Positions 17,311 through 26,469 of a stretch of 64,000 bases of DNA are shown in pieces; positions within the stretch are counted from its first letter, which is position 1, and every line of letters begins with the position of its first letter. The translations under genes and the position numbers were made by a program. This stretch comes from Flavobacterium luteolum (lineage in GTDB: Bacteria; Bacteroidota; Bacteroidia; Flavobacteriales; Flavobacteriaceae): the NCBI RefSeq assembly GCF_027111275.1, contig NZ_CP114286.1, forward strand, positions 4,078,501 through 4,142,500. The letters are read 5' to 3'. The notes beneath the pieces are model-generated. The model was not told where the DNA came from and did not search any database. It saw only the letters and a program-made list of their open reading frames with translations.

Positions 17311-18066
17311 ATGGGAATTAGCGGTTTGGTTATTACTTTCAATGAAGAAAAAAACATTGGGAAATGTATAGATGCCTTATTTAAAGTTTGTGATGAAGTT
17401 ATTATTGTAGATTCTTTCAGTAAAGATCGTACGGTAGAAATAGCTCAAGAAAAAGGAGCGCAAGTTATTCAGCAGGCATTTCTAGGAGACGGTCCGCAGC
17501 GTACCCACGGATTGCCTTTTTGTAAAAACGACTGGATTTTAAATCTTGATGCCGATGAGTTTCTAGATAAAGATGCGGAGGAATTTATTTTGAATAAAAA
17601 ATATCTGGAAGGAAACTACGATGCCATGAGTTTTAGAGTAAAAAACTTTTTGGCAGATAAATTAATTGATTTTTCAGGATGGTATCCAGATCATAAAGTT
17701 CGTTTTTTTAATAAACAAACAGCGCATCCTTCTGATTCTAAAGTGCATCAGAAAATTGTTGCTCAAAATGAGAAAAAAGTTGCTGTACATATTTTGCATT
17801 ACGGATGGGATTCTTTTGATCAGATTATTGCTAAAAAGAATCAATATTCTGGATGGCACGCACAGCAATTATATGATCAAGGCAAACGAATTGGTGCTTT
17901 TAAACCTGTCCTTAACGGAACAGTAGCTTTTGTTCGCTGTTATTTCTTTAAAAAAGGAATCTTCAATGGTCTTGACGGATTATCAATCGCAATGATTCAA
18001 GCTTTTTTCTCATATATGAAATATGCTAAGCTTATAAAACTTCAAAAAGCAAAAAAAGATAATTAG
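17311..18066 (+). CDS. family 2 glycosyltransferase, WaaE/KdtX-like
   Basis: 251 residues. GT-A fold: LVITFNEEKNIGKC at the N-terminus, ILNLDADEFL as the DxD-type metal site, and the same layout as the GT2 at 15328 (FSGWYPDHKVRFFNK versus FSGWQTDKIFRLFNK). The two are paralogues and may add successive core sugars. It overlaps the convergent LtaS-like gene by 4 bp. Acceptor and donor are unknown. Confidence 0.85.
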   Translation: MGISGLVITFNEEKNIGKCIDALFKVCDEVIIVDSFSKDRTVEIAQEKGAQVIQQAFLGDGPQRTHGLPFCKNDWILNLDADEFLDKDAEEFILNKKYLEGNYDAMSFRVKNFLADKLIDFSGWYPDHKVRFFNKQTAHPSDSKVHQKIVAQNEKKVAVHILHYGWDSFDQIIAKKNQYSGWHAQQLYDQGKRIGAFKPVLNGTVAFVRCYFFKKGIFNGLDGLSIAMIQAFFSYMKYAKLIKLQKAKKDN

Positions 18067-19931
18067 AAACTAAGTTTATTGTCAACTACTCTTTCATTAA
18101 AGTTTTGAATATAAGCTTTCAAAAAATTTGAAATTTCTATTGTCTTGAATGTATTTTGAGTTTGTAAATTGTTTTTTAATAAAGGGTCTTTTTTCCAATT
18201 GTATAATCCAATAACTTGATTGCTTGCAAAGGCTAGATAATAGTCGCCTTGAACACAATGATAAATCCCCTGCAAATAGAAGACGGCAAAATTTTGATTG
18301 CTTTTAAAGCTCTTTCCAAAAGAAATTAAATCTGTTTTTATGCCTAGATATTCTATTATACTAGGCATAATATCGATTTGTTGGAAGTTCTTTTCGTTTA
18401 CACCAGAAAAATTTGGATTGCTTGGGTCAAAAAATAAAATTGGAATATGAAATTTGCCAATTATAGTTTTGTCTATTTCTGATTCTCCGCTAGAGGAAGT
18501 ATGATCGGCAGAAATAACAAACAAGGTGTTGTTGTACCATTTTTGCTTTTTAGCATTTTCAAAAAAACGTTTCAGAGAATAATCGGTATACGCAATACTT
18601 TCGTGTATAACTGTTGTTCCTTTTGGGAATTTGTCTTTATATCTTTCTGGTATCTTGTACGGATTATGAGAAGAAATGGTAAAGATAGTGCTAAAGAAAG
18701 GTTCTTTAAAACTAGATAATTTTCCAGCAAAAAACTGCAAAAATTCTTCATCAAAAATCCCCCATTTTCCGTCAAAAGCTTCGGGGCCGATGTATTCATC
18801 TTTGCCAAAATATTTTTCAAATCCTGCTGCCTTTGCATATTGATCAAAATTTTGACTTCCGTTAAAGGCACCATGGAAAAAAGAAGTAGTGTATCCTTCC
18901 TTTTTAAGAATTGTAGGCAAACTATTTGTTTTGTCTAAAGAATAGCTAGAAATGATAAAAGAGTTGTTCATTAAACTAGGTATGCTTGAAATAATTGATG
19001 GAACAGCGTCAATAGAGACTTTTCCATTGGCAAATCCATTTTTAAAGTAATAAGATTTTGTTATCAGCGAATCTAAAAAAGGAGTTTGTTTTATGCCGAT
19101 ATTTTCATGACCAAAACTTTCTAAAATAATAATTACGACATTTTTTTTGCTTATTGTTTGAGCTTTTTTAAAAGACAAGATTGGTTTATATATTGAATCA
19201 AGATCTTTTTTATCAAAATAATTGACTTTCTCTATATCTTCTTTTTGAGATATTGTTTTTAATATACAGAAAGGTGTGTTTAAAATAAGCGGAGCGTTAT
19301 TCAGAGAACTGTATTTGGCTGCGTCTACAATTCTAAGAGGTTTCTTTTGAAATCCGCCGCGCCCAACTATTAACAATAGAAAAACTGAGGTTAAAAAATA
19401 AAAAGATTGTTTTAGGAATTTTTCTTTTGTAAAACTTTTTATTTCGTTTTTGTTTTTAAAATTAGGTATCGATTTCCAAAAAAAGATGCTTAGGATAATG
19501 AACAGTAAAAGGATGTACCAAAATTCTTTTGCAAAAGAAAAAAACAAACCTAAGGCTTCTTTTTCCATTCCTTTTGCAGTAATCATGTTAAAAGTGCTTC
19601 TTCTTCCTGTGAATCGGAAATATATAACATCAATGAGATTTGCAGCAATGAACAAAAGATTGATTATAAAGAAAGAAACTTTTAATACAGTTTGATACGT
19701 TTGACGATACTTAAAATTTCCTGGAATTGCGTGTGCGATTAAGAAAACAAATGTTATATATGAAATAGCAGAGAGATCAAATAAAACACTTCCTATAATA
19801 TTTTTAACTGTGATATGATCAAAATACTTGGCATTTAATGCATAAAAAAAGATATTGCAAATTTGATAAATTAGAAAAATTAAGAAATATCTATAAAGAA
19901 ATAAGTGTAAGCTGGAAGTGTAATTTTTCAT
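18063..19931 (-). CDS. LTA synthase family membrane phosphotransferase
   Basis: 622 residues: about five N-terminal membrane helices (to about residue 185), then a periplasmic alkaline-phosphatase-like domain. Metal-site motifs are IIILESFGHEN, SSHNPYKIPERY and ISADHTSSS. The nucleophile position (GKVSIDAVPS) has a serine where LtaS has threonine. Gram-negative relatives such as OpgB move phosphoglycerol or phosphoethanolamine onto periplasmic or LPS glycans. In this locus a core-decorating role is likely, but substrate and acceptor are inference. Confidence 0.83.
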   Translation of the reverse strand: MKNYTSSLHLFLYRYFLIFLIYQICNIFFYALNAKYFDHITVKNIIGSVLFDLSAISYITFVFLIAHAIPGNFKYRQTYQTVLKVSFFIINLLFIAANLIDVIYFRFTGRRSTFNMITAKGMEKEALGLFFSFAKEFWYILLLFIILSIFFWKSIPNFKNKNEIKSFTKEKFLKQSFYFLTSVFLLLIVGRGGFQKKPLRIVDAAKYSSLNNAPLILNTPFCILKTISQKEDIEKVNYFDKKDLDSIYKPILSFKKAQTISKKNVVIIILESFGHENIGIKQTPFLDSLITKSYYFKNGFANGKVSIDAVPSIISSIPSLMNNSFIISSYSLDKTNSLPTILKKEGYTTSFFHGAFNGSQNFDQYAKAAGFEKYFGKDEYIGPEAFDGKWGIFDEEFLQFFAGKLSSFKEPFFSTIFTISSHNPYKIPERYKDKFPKGTTVIHESIAYTDYSLKRFFENAKKQKWYNNTLFVISADHTSSSGESEIDKTIIGKFHIPILFFDPSNPNFSGVNEKNFQQIDIMPSIIEYLGIKTDLISFGKSFKSNQNFAVFYLQGIYHCVQGDYYLAFASNQVIGLYNWKKDPLLKNNLQTQNTFKTIEISNFLKAYIQNFNERVVDNKLSF

Positions 19932-19987
19932 TAATAGGCATGTAAATAAATGGTCTTCTAAATTTTATTGAAGATTTTTAAAAACAG

Positions 19988-19995
19988 CAAAATTA
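19988..19995 (-). promoter_or_regulatory. -7 element of the LtaS-like gene
   Basis: TAATTTTG on the minus strand, 56 nt upstream of the ATG at 19931. No TTG at -33 spacing. Confidence 0.4.
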
Positions 19996-20055
19996 ATATA
20001 ATTTTCTTACTTTTTTGTATTTGTAGGATTTTATTTAAATATTGATGTGTTAAAT

Positions 20056-20080
20056 AAAAAAAGGGCGGTAAAGACCGCCC
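20056..20080 (-). terminator. dapD terminator
   Basis: GGGCGGT (20063-20069) pairs with ACCGCCC (20074-20080) around a 4-nt loop; a seven-T tract follows on the minus strand. Confidence 0.9.
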
Positions 20081-20105
20081 TAATGTATCAAGATTTTTAT
20101 ATCAA

Positions 20106-20921
20106 TTATACTGCAACATCGTATTCACGAAGCGCATTGTTTAAAGAAGTTTTTAAATCTGTAGATGGTTTACGAGTTCCAATGATTAATGCACAAGGAA
20201 CTTGAAATTCGCCAGCAGCAAATTTCTTAGTATAGCTTCCTGGGATAACCACAGAACGAGCTGGCACATATCCTTTCATTTCAACTGGCTCATCACCTGT
20301 AACATCAATAATTTTTGTAGAAGCTGTTAAACATACGTTAGCTCCAAGAACTGCTTCTTTACCAACGTGAACACCTTCAACAACAATACAACGAGAACCA
20401 ATAAAAGCACCGTCTTCAATAATTACTGGAGCAGCTTGCAATGGCTCAAGAACTCCACCAATACCAACACCACCACTTAAGTGTACATTTTTACCAATTT
20501 GAGCACAGCTTCCTACAGTTGCCCAAGTGTCAACCATTGTTCCTTCGTCAACATAAGCACCAATGTTTACGTAACTTGGCATTAAAATTACACCGCTTGA
20601 GATGTAAGCTCCGTAACGCGCAACAGCATTTGGTACCACACGGATTCCTTTTTCAGCATAATTTCTTTTTAGCAACATTTTATCATGGTATTCAAAAATA
20701 CCAGATTCCCATGTTTCCATTTTCTGAATCGGGAAATACATTACAACTGCCTTCTTAACCCATTCGTTTACTTGCCATTTGTCACCAACTGGTTCAGCAA
20801 CACGTAATTTTCCAGCGTCTACCAATTCGATAACTTCTCTAATGGCATCAGTAGTTGTAGTTTCTTGCAATAAAGCTCTGTTTTCCCAAGCTTGTTCAAT
20901 TATAGTCTGTAAAGAATTCAT
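20106..20921 (-). CDS. dapD: tetrahydrodipicolinate N-succinyltransferase
   Basis: 271 residues, the standard length. Catalyses succinylation of tetrahydrodipicolinate in the lysine/meso-diaminopimelate pathway, needed for peptidoglycan. A helical N-terminus (about 1-95) precedes a left-handed beta-helix of hexapeptide repeats. Recognisable segments are DEGTMVDTWATVGSCAQIG, GGVGIGGVLEP and FIGSRCIVVEGV. Monocistronic with a canonical promoter and a strong terminator. No other dap gene lies in the window. Confidence 0.95.
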   Translation of the reverse strand: MNSLQTIIEQAWENRALLQETTTTDAIREVIELVDAGKLRVAEPVGDKWQVNEWVKKAVVMYFPIQKMETWESGIFEYHDKMLLKRNYAEKGIRVVPNAVARYGAYISSGVILMPSYVNIGAYVDEGTMVDTWATVGSCAQIGKNVHLSGGVGIGGVLEPLQAAPVIIEDGAFIGSRCIVVEGVHVGKEAVLGANVCLTASTKIIDVTGDEPVEMKGYVPARSVVIPGSYTKKFAAGEFQVPCALIIGTRKPSTDLKTSLNNALREYDVAV

Positions 20922-20937
20922 ACGTTTAATTTTTTGG

Positions 20938-20966
20938 CAAAGATAAGGTATTTGTAGAAATGCAAA
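20938..20966 (-). promoter_or_regulatory. dapD promoter
   Basis: TTTG (20966-20963), a 17-bp spacer and TATCTTTG (20945-20938) on the minus strand. Predicted start about 12 nt before the ATG at 20921. Confidence 0.65.
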
Positions 20967-21183
20967 AAAGTTAAACAGCTTGAAAATGTTATAGATTTAA
21001 CTTTTTGTTTCTTATTTGTAAGGTTAGTGGTGGTCTTATGTGTTTTTGATTAATCCTACTGCCACTAGAAGTTTTTTTTATATCAAAATATGACAAAAGT
21101 CAGGATTTCTGCTTTTTCTTCGCTTTAATTTCGCAGTGTTGATCAACATTCCATTCCATAAATAATCATATAAGCAGTAAAAT

Positions 21184-21816
21184 ATGAATCAAGAAAATCA
21201 CCTTCAAAACAGAGTAATTATAGATAAAGAAGTAAGCTGGGATAAAACTCAGGTTATTATGAGTAAAACAAATGCATACGGAATAATCGAATACGCCAAT
21301 GAAGTATTTGTAGATGTTTGCGGTTACGAGGACTATGAATTAATGGGACAGCCTCATAATATCATACGTCACCCGGATATGCCTAAAGTTATTTTTAAAG
21401 TGCTTTGGGAAAATCTTAAAAACGGAAAAAACTTTCACGCCATTGTAAAAAACCTTGCAAAGTCTGGAAGATACTATTGGGTAATTACAGATTTTGAAAT
21501 TGCCCGCGATGAAAACGACGCTATTGTAAATTTTTTTGGTAGAAGACAAGCTGTACCACAAGAAGTAATTGCATTGCATATTGAACCTTTGTATAAAAAG
21601 TTATTACAGATCGAAGCAGCAAGTGGAGTAGAATTTAGCGAAAAGTACTTAATTGGATTCTTGGAAGAGAAAAAAAGAACTTACGTTGAATATATTAAGG
21701 AGCTGATTTACGAACATGAAAAGTCACAATCTAAGTTTGCTAATTATTCTGAAGAAGAGGATGCAGGAGAAGAGGAGGAGCATAGAGGCTTTTTTAGCCG
21801 ATTGTTTGGAAGATAA
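21184..21816 (+). CDS. stand-alone PAS domain protein (Aer-like)
   Basis: 210 residues. One PAS domain (about 20-125) close to the Aer/methyl-accepting-protein type: AYGIIEYANEVFVDVCGY, PHNIIRHPDMPKVIFK and YWVITDFEIARDE. A helical region (about 128-180) and an acidic tail (EEEDAGEEEEH) follow, ending in a short basic hydrophobic piece (GFFSRLFGR). No kinase, GGDEF, HAMP or MCP signalling domain is present. It may sense redox or a ligand through a partner. A 12-bp palindrome lies 36 bp upstream of the ATG. Confidence 0.82.
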   Translation: MNQENHLQNRVIIDKEVSWDKTQVIMSKTNAYGIIEYANEVFVDVCGYEDYELMGQPHNIIRHPDMPKVIFKVLWENLKNGKNFHAIVKNLAKSGRYYWVITDFEIARDENDAIVNFFGRRQAVPQEVIALHIEPLYKKLLQIEAASGVEFSEKYLIGFLEEKKRTYVEYIKELIYEHEKSQSKFANYSEEEDAGEEEEHRGFFSRLFGR

Positions 21817-21854
21817 ATTGAGTTATTTTTTAGGTTTGAATATTTGGATAAAAG

Positions 21855-21887
21855 TCCGTCTTGAAATTTTCGAGACGGATTTTTTTA
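21855..21887 (+). terminator. terminator of the PAS gene
   Basis: TCCGTCT (21855-21861) pairs with AGACGGA (21873-21879), followed by a T-tract. Confidence 0.85.
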
Positions 21888-21950
21888 TTGAAAGAAATTT
21901 TGAAAAAGGTTATTTTCTGTGAAATGGAAAATTAGAAAAATATTTTGAAC

Positions 21951-21958
21951 TAAATTTG
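21951..21958 (+). promoter_or_regulatory. ruvX -7 element
   Basis: TAAATTTG, 15 nt before the ATG at 21974. It overlaps the first codon of the longer open frame (21956), which supports the downstream start. Confidence 0.5.
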
Positions 21959-21973
21959 CTGAAAATTTTAGAC

Positions 21974-22387
21974 ATGCCAAGAATCCTTTCAATAGATTAC
22001 GGACAAAAACGCACAGGAATTGCAGTTACAGACGAAATGCAGATTATTGCTTCAGGCTTAACAACGATTCCGACTCATACTTTGATTGACTTTTTGAAAG
22101 ACTATTTTGCTAAAGAAAAAGTCGAAGCAGTTTTGATTGGCGAACCAAAACAAATGAACGGTCTTCCGTCTGAAAGTGCTTCTGTGATTAACGGATTTGT
22201 AACTCACTTTTCGAATATCTTTCCAGACATGAAAGTAATTCGTGTTGATGAGCGTTTTACCTCAAAAATGGCATTTCAAACAATGATTGACAGTGGTTTA
22301 AATAAAAAGCAGCGTCAGAATAAAGGTTTGATAGACGAAATTTCTGCCACAATTTTGCTTCAAGATTATCTTTCCGCAAAAAAATAG
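21974..22387 (+). CDS. ruvX: Holliday junction resolvase-like protein RuvX/YqgF
   Basis: 137 residues from the ATG at 21974. An RNase H-like fold: the first metal-binding aspartate is Asp8 in LSIDYGQKRTG. The VLIGEPKQMNG and VDERFTSKMA strands and the C-terminal LIDEISATILLQDYL follow. Essential in many bacteria; roles proposed are resolution of junctions and 16S rRNA 5'-end processing. Although def often neighbours this gene in related genomes, here def is about 4 kb away. Confidence 0.92.
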   Translation: MPRILSIDYGQKRTGIAVTDEMQIIASGLTTIPTHTLIDFLKDYFAKEKVEAVLIGEPKQMNGLPSESASVINGFVTHFSNIFPDMKVIRVDERFTSKMAFQTMIDSGLNKKQRQNKGLIDEISATILLQDYLSAKK

Positions 22388-22483
22388 CACTGTTCGTCGT
22401 ATTTTTTATTTATAATTTAATGGTTTTTAGAAAATCCTAACTTTTATCATCTAAAAATTAGTTTTTTTTTGCAATTAAAAAAG

Positions 22484-22491
22484 TACCTTTG
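22484..22491 (+). promoter_or_regulatory. mqo -7 element
   Basis: TACCTTTG, 22 nt before the ATG at 22514. No TTG at -33 spacing. Confidence 0.45.
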
Positions 22492-22513
22492 CACTTTAAA
22501 TAAAAATACTGTT

Positions 22514-24007
22514 ATGCCTGACGAAACCATACGTTCAAATAGTGATGTAGTACTCATTGGCGCTGGAATAATGAGTGCCACTCTCGGAGTAATTTTGAAA
22601 GAATTACAACCAGATATAAAAATTGAAATTTACGAAAGATTAGATGTTGCCGCAGCAGAAAGCTCTGATGCTTGGAATAATGCAGGAACTGGACACTCGG
22701 CTTTTTGTGAACTAAATTATACTCCAGAAAAGGCAGACGGCAGTATCGATCCTAAAAAAGCAATTAGCATTGCAGAATCATTTGAGATTTCTCGCCAGTT
22801 TTGGTCTTACTTAGTGCAGCAAAACAAAGTGCCTTCTCCGGATAATTTTATTAAAAGTGTGCCTCATATGAGTTTTGTGTGGGGAGATAAAAATGTAGAT
22901 TATTTAAAAAAGAGATTCGAAGCGCTTCAAAGCAACCCAATCTTCGCCGACATGACTTTCAGTACCGATTTTGAGCAACTTCAAAAATGGATGCCATTGG
23001 TAATGGAAGGCAGAAATGCTGATGAAAAATTAGCAGCAACACATATGGAAATTGGTACCGATGTTAATTTTGGTGCTTTAACAAGAAGTATGTTCAACTA
23101 CTTAGAAAAATTAGACGGTGTTTCTTTGTTTTTTAATCACGAAGTTAAAAAACTAAGACAGCGTGAAGATAAATCTTGGAGAATTAAGATTAAAGATTTG
23201 TCAACAGGAAAAACTCGTAAGGCTTATACTAAATTTGTATTTATTGGTGCAGGAGGAGGATCTCTTCCTTTATTAGAAAAAGCAAACGTGCCAGAAGGAA
23301 ACGGATACGGTGGTTTCCCAGTAAGCGGACAATGGCTGAAATGTACCAACCCAGAAGTAATTGCAAAACATCAGGCAAAAGTATACGGAAAAGCAAGTGT
23401 TGGAGCTCCTCCAATGTCTGTTCCGCATATCGATACTCGTGTAATTGATGGAGAGAAAGCGCTTCTTTTTGGTCCATTTGCAGGATTTTCAACTCGTTTC
23501 CTTAAAAATGGTTCTTATTTAGATTTGCCTATGTCTATTAAGTCTAATAACTTAATCCCAATGTTGGCTGCGGGATATCATAATATTCCATTAACGAAAT
23601 ATTTGATCGAACAGGTTCGTCAGTCTCCAAAAGATAGAATGAAAGCTTTACGTGAATATCTTCCAACAGCACGTTCTAAAGATTGGAAATTGGAAAAAGC
23701 AGGACAGCGTGTTCAGGTTATCAAAAAAGATGAAAAAGAAGGCGGAGTTTTAGAATTTGGTACAGAAGTAATCAATACACACGACGGAAGTTTAGCGGTT
23801 TTATTAGGTGCTTCTCCTGGAGCTTCTACAGCAGTGGCAATTATGGTGGATTTAATTAGCAGATGTTTTACGCATCAAATTAAAACGCCAGAATGGCAAG
23901 CAAAATTAAAAACAATGATTCCTTCTTACGGTCAGACTTTAAATGATAAGCCAGAACTTTTAGAACAGCTTAGAAAACAAACAGCAGAAGTTTTAAAATT
24001 AAATTAA
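22514..24007 (+). CDS. mqo: malate:quinone oxidoreductase
   Basis: 497 residues from the ATG at 22514. A peripheral membrane flavoprotein that oxidises malate to oxaloacetate and passes electrons to the quinone pool. The FAD dinucleotide-binding motif (VVLIGAGIMSATLG) is at 12-25. Family blocks WNNAGTGHSAFCELNYTP, GGFPVSGQWL and LLGASPGASTAVAIM are intact. Open-frame sequence upstream of 22514 contains the promoter, so I chose this start. It feeds the quinone pool that supplies respiratory oxidases such as the cbb3 system at 31860-35383, though typically through a cytochrome c reductase. Confidence 0.94.
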   Translation: MPDETIRSNSDVVLIGAGIMSATLGVILKELQPDIKIEIYERLDVAAAESSDAWNNAGTGHSAFCELNYTPEKADGSIDPKKAISIAESFEISRQFWSYLVQQNKVPSPDNFIKSVPHMSFVWGDKNVDYLKKRFEALQSNPIFADMTFSTDFEQLQKWMPLVMEGRNADEKLAATHMEIGTDVNFGALTRSMFNYLEKLDGVSLFFNHEVKKLRQREDKSWRIKIKDLSTGKTRKAYTKFVFIGAGGGSLPLLEKANVPEGNGYGGFPVSGQWLKCTNPEVIAKHQAKVYGKASVGAPPMSVPHIDTRVIDGEKALLFGPFAGFSTRFLKNGSYLDLPMSIKSNNLIPMLAAGYHNIPLTKYLIEQVRQSPKDRMKALREYLPTARSKDWKLEKAGQRVQVIKKDEKEGGVLEFGTEVINTHDGSLAVLLGASPGASTAVAIMVDLISRCFTHQIKTPEWQAKLKTMIPSYGQTLNDKPELLEQLRKQTAEVLKLN

Positions 24008-24031
24008 GCTTCTCATATTTCAATATAAAAA

Positions 24032-24063
24032 AACAAATCCAGATGAATTAATCTGGATTTGTT
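24032..24063 (-). terminator. FUSC gene terminator overlapping its stop codon
   Basis: AACAAATCCAGAT (24032-24044) pairs with ATCTGGATTTGTT (24051-24063) across a 6-nt loop, with a T-tract on the minus strand. The last codons and the stop (24048) lie inside the hairpin. Confidence 0.8.
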
Positions 24064-26270
24064 GCTTTTAGGTCGGTTGTGTTTTTTAGAATCTTTTCTG
24101 CCAGATTGCTCATCCAGATTAATTGTTCAATAACCATCTGTGCTTCCTGCATTTTGGCCTGACGTGTTTCTTTGTCTAAATCATTATCTTCGGCCAAACG
24201 TGTGAAATGCCTACGCTTTAATTCTTCAAATTGTAAAGTCACATCTTCTTTTTCGAAAAAAGTATCTTGAATAACAACTTCATTTCTTAAAACAGAAATA
24301 GAATGATCTAGATTGGCGAGAATAGTTTTGATAATATAATTGAAAGAATCAGATGCAGATGTTGTTTGGTGTGACTGAATATACGTTGATAGCGATGCCA
24401 AAGCAGATAATAACGAGTGATTTAAAACTACTAGTTTATTTACTAAAGGCATTGTTTTTTGTTTCGATTTAGGTTCCTGCATCATACGCTGAAAAGAAGT
24501 CATTAGATTCCCTATTTCAACAAAGGCATTTTTTCTTGCTAAACGATATGAAGTTGGCACTTCACCTTTTTTATTATAAAAATCGGCAATTTCTTTTAAG
24601 TAATTTCTATTGGCGCGAATTGTATTCTCAATGTGGATAGGTGTATTAATGAATTCCCAAGCAGGCCATAAAAACTGATTAGCAATAAAAGCTAAAGTTG
24701 CTCCCGCGAGCGTATCTAATATTCTGTATTGAATAACTTCATTGATGTCTGGAGTTAAAATTCCGTAGATAAAAACGACATACATTGTAACAAATGTCGC
24801 GCTAATCTTGTAATTGATTTGGGTAAATGAAATCCCAAGCAACATACATACAATAGAGAAAATACTTAGTGCAACGTGGTTCTGAATGACAGATACAATT
24901 CCGAAAGCTATAATTCCCCCCAAAACAGTACCGAACATTCTATTATAGGATCTCTCTTTGGTTAAACCATAACCAGGGCGCATGATTACGACAATAGTAA
25001 GAAGGATCCAATACACATTTTGAAACGGCAGAACCTGTCCGAGAAAAAAACCAATCAAAATAGTGATTGTTAATCGTATCGAATGCCTAAAAATTGAAGA
25101 AGAATAGCTTAAATTCTCAGTTAAAGTTCGTAGCGGATAATACTGCGGTGTTAAGAATTTTTCGAGCTCTTTGTCTTGATCTTTCAGTTTATAGGATTGC
25201 ATTGCCAAAGAAAGTGCGCGCTGAATAGTTTTAATTTTCCCAACCTGATTTTTAGCATATTTCAGCATATTGGTCAGCATTAAAACACCTTCTGCAGCTT
25301 CTTCTTTTCCTAATGTTTTTTCATAATCAAAAATGGCAAATTCAAGTGCATCCAATTCATTTTTTAAATCATGCTTGTCAACATAAACACTGATATGATT
25401 GACATTTTTCGAAAGTTTTTTGAGGGTTGAAGCTAATTTATAAGCCACATTTTGATACGTTCTTAAAACATCAGGATGCTTGGCAAATTTTTCATGAAGT
25501 TTACTGTGGTCAAAAGATGTATATAACGCCAATTCTTGAATTTCGACTAAAGTAATAAAAACCAAAAGCATTTTTCGGTTTTGGCTCGTAGTTCCAGATG
25601 CATTTTGGTTTCCAATCAGCATCTTTCTTAAATCTTCGTGAATAAGATTCAATTCGACTTGTACAGCAAGCTGTTTCTCTATAATAGCTGTTCTGTTCGC
25701 TTCGGGACTCCACAAATCGCCTCTTAATTTGAGATATTTTGCGGTGAGTTTTATTCCTTCGGCAATTTGTAATTCTACATATTTATAAGGCTGAACAAAA
25801 TGAAAAACAAGAGATACTATTAAATAGAGAATTCCTCCAATGAAAATAAAACCAGAGTATTCAAAAGCTTCCCAGCCTTCATGCAAATGCCCAAATGATA
25901 GAGAAATTGATAATAAGGCAGAGAAAGAAATCAAAGTGGCTCGCTGTCCATAAACCGAAATCATGGAACATAAAAACAAAAGAAAACCTAAAAATATGTA
26001 GAAAAGTAAAGGAAATGGATAAACTAGATTTACTAGAAGATTAACCCCAGAAACAATAAAAGAAGCTGCTATTAATCCTTTTACTTTATGGCCAAGAGAA
26101 CTAGGAATATCGCTGGGATAAGTATAAAAAGCACCAAGCGCAATTGTAAACCCAATTTCAAAATGACCAAGAAAATTTAAAACTAAAACAGGAACAACAG
26201 AAGCAATAGTTACTTTAGAGGCGTTGAGGAAGGAAGTACTGTTAGTAAATTTCGAAATCTTATCAATCAT
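24048..26270 (-). CDS. FUSC family inner membrane protein (YccS-like)
   Basis: 740 residues from the ATG at 26270. Two membrane modules of about five to six helices each, separated by a long soluble helical segment (about 190-350). The second carries the fusaric-acid-resistance signature (VYWILLTIVVIMRPGYGLTKERSYNRMFGTVLG). A helical cytoplasmic C-terminus follows. The family resembles aromatic-acid efflux proteins AaeB and YccS; the substrate is unknown. A TACCTTTG element at 26295-26288 lies within the longer frame, which favours this start over one 33 codons upstream. Confidence 0.83.
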   Translation of the reverse strand: MIDKISKFTNSTSFLNASKVTIASVVPVLVLNFLGHFEIGFTIALGAFYTYPSDIPSSLGHKVKGLIAASFIVSGVNLLVNLVYPFPLLFYIFLGFLLFLCSMISVYGQRATLISFSALLSISLSFGHLHEGWEAFEYSGFIFIGGILYLIVSLVFHFVQPYKYVELQIAEGIKLTAKYLKLRGDLWSPEANRTAIIEKQLAVQVELNLIHEDLRKMLIGNQNASGTTSQNRKMLLVFITLVEIQELALYTSFDHSKLHEKFAKHPDVLRTYQNVAYKLASTLKKLSKNVNHISVYVDKHDLKNELDALEFAIFDYEKTLGKEEAAEGVLMLTNMLKYAKNQVGKIKTIQRALSLAMQSYKLKDQDKELEKFLTPQYYPLRTLTENLSYSSSIFRHSIRLTITILIGFFLGQVLPFQNVYWILLTIVVIMRPGYGLTKERSYNRMFGTVLGGIIAFGIVSVIQNHVALSIFSIVCMLLGISFTQINYKISATFVTMYVVFIYGILTPDINEVIQYRILDTLAGATLAFIANQFLWPAWEFINTPIHIENTIRANRNYLKEIADFYNKKGEVPTSYRLARKNAFVEIGNLMTSFQRMMQEPKSKQKTMPLVNKLVVLNHSLLSALASLSTYIQSHQTTSASDSFNYIIKTILANLDHSISVLRNEVVIQDTFFEKEDVTLQFEELKRRHFTRLAEDNDLDKETRQAKMQEAQMVIEQLIWMSNLAEKILKNTTDLKATNPD

Positions 26271-26287
26271 AAAAAGAGGTTTACTAA

Positions 26288-26295
26288 CAAAGGTA
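26288..26295 (-). promoter_or_regulatory. FUSC gene -7 element
   Basis: TACCTTTG on the minus strand, 17 nt before the ATG at 26270. Confidence 0.45.
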
Positions 26296-26399
26296 AGAAT
26301 TGTAGTAGTGATTTTGGCATAATTATGGATGAGATTTTTAGGATCAAGTAAAAAATACGAATAATACATTATAAGAATTATTCATTGACTATTTTTTAC

Positions 26400-26407
26400 T
26401 ATTTTTG
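26400..26407 (+). promoter_or_regulatory. def -7 element
   Basis: TATTTTTG, 62 nt before the def ATG. No well-spaced -33 TTG. Confidence 0.35.
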
Positions 26408-26469
26408 CCAGCTGAAATATCAGAACTTTAATTCTGTTTTTACAGCACATAAAACATAAATAAAAACAA

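Noticed and set aside
20441..20758. 105-residue open frame on the plus strand
   Set aside because: It is antisense to dapD, His/Gln/Leu-rich and without family features.
21137..21148. FNR box at the palindrome TGTTGATCAACA
   Set aside because: The half-sites touch without the 4-bp spacer found in the three cco/hemN boxes, so it does not belong to that set.
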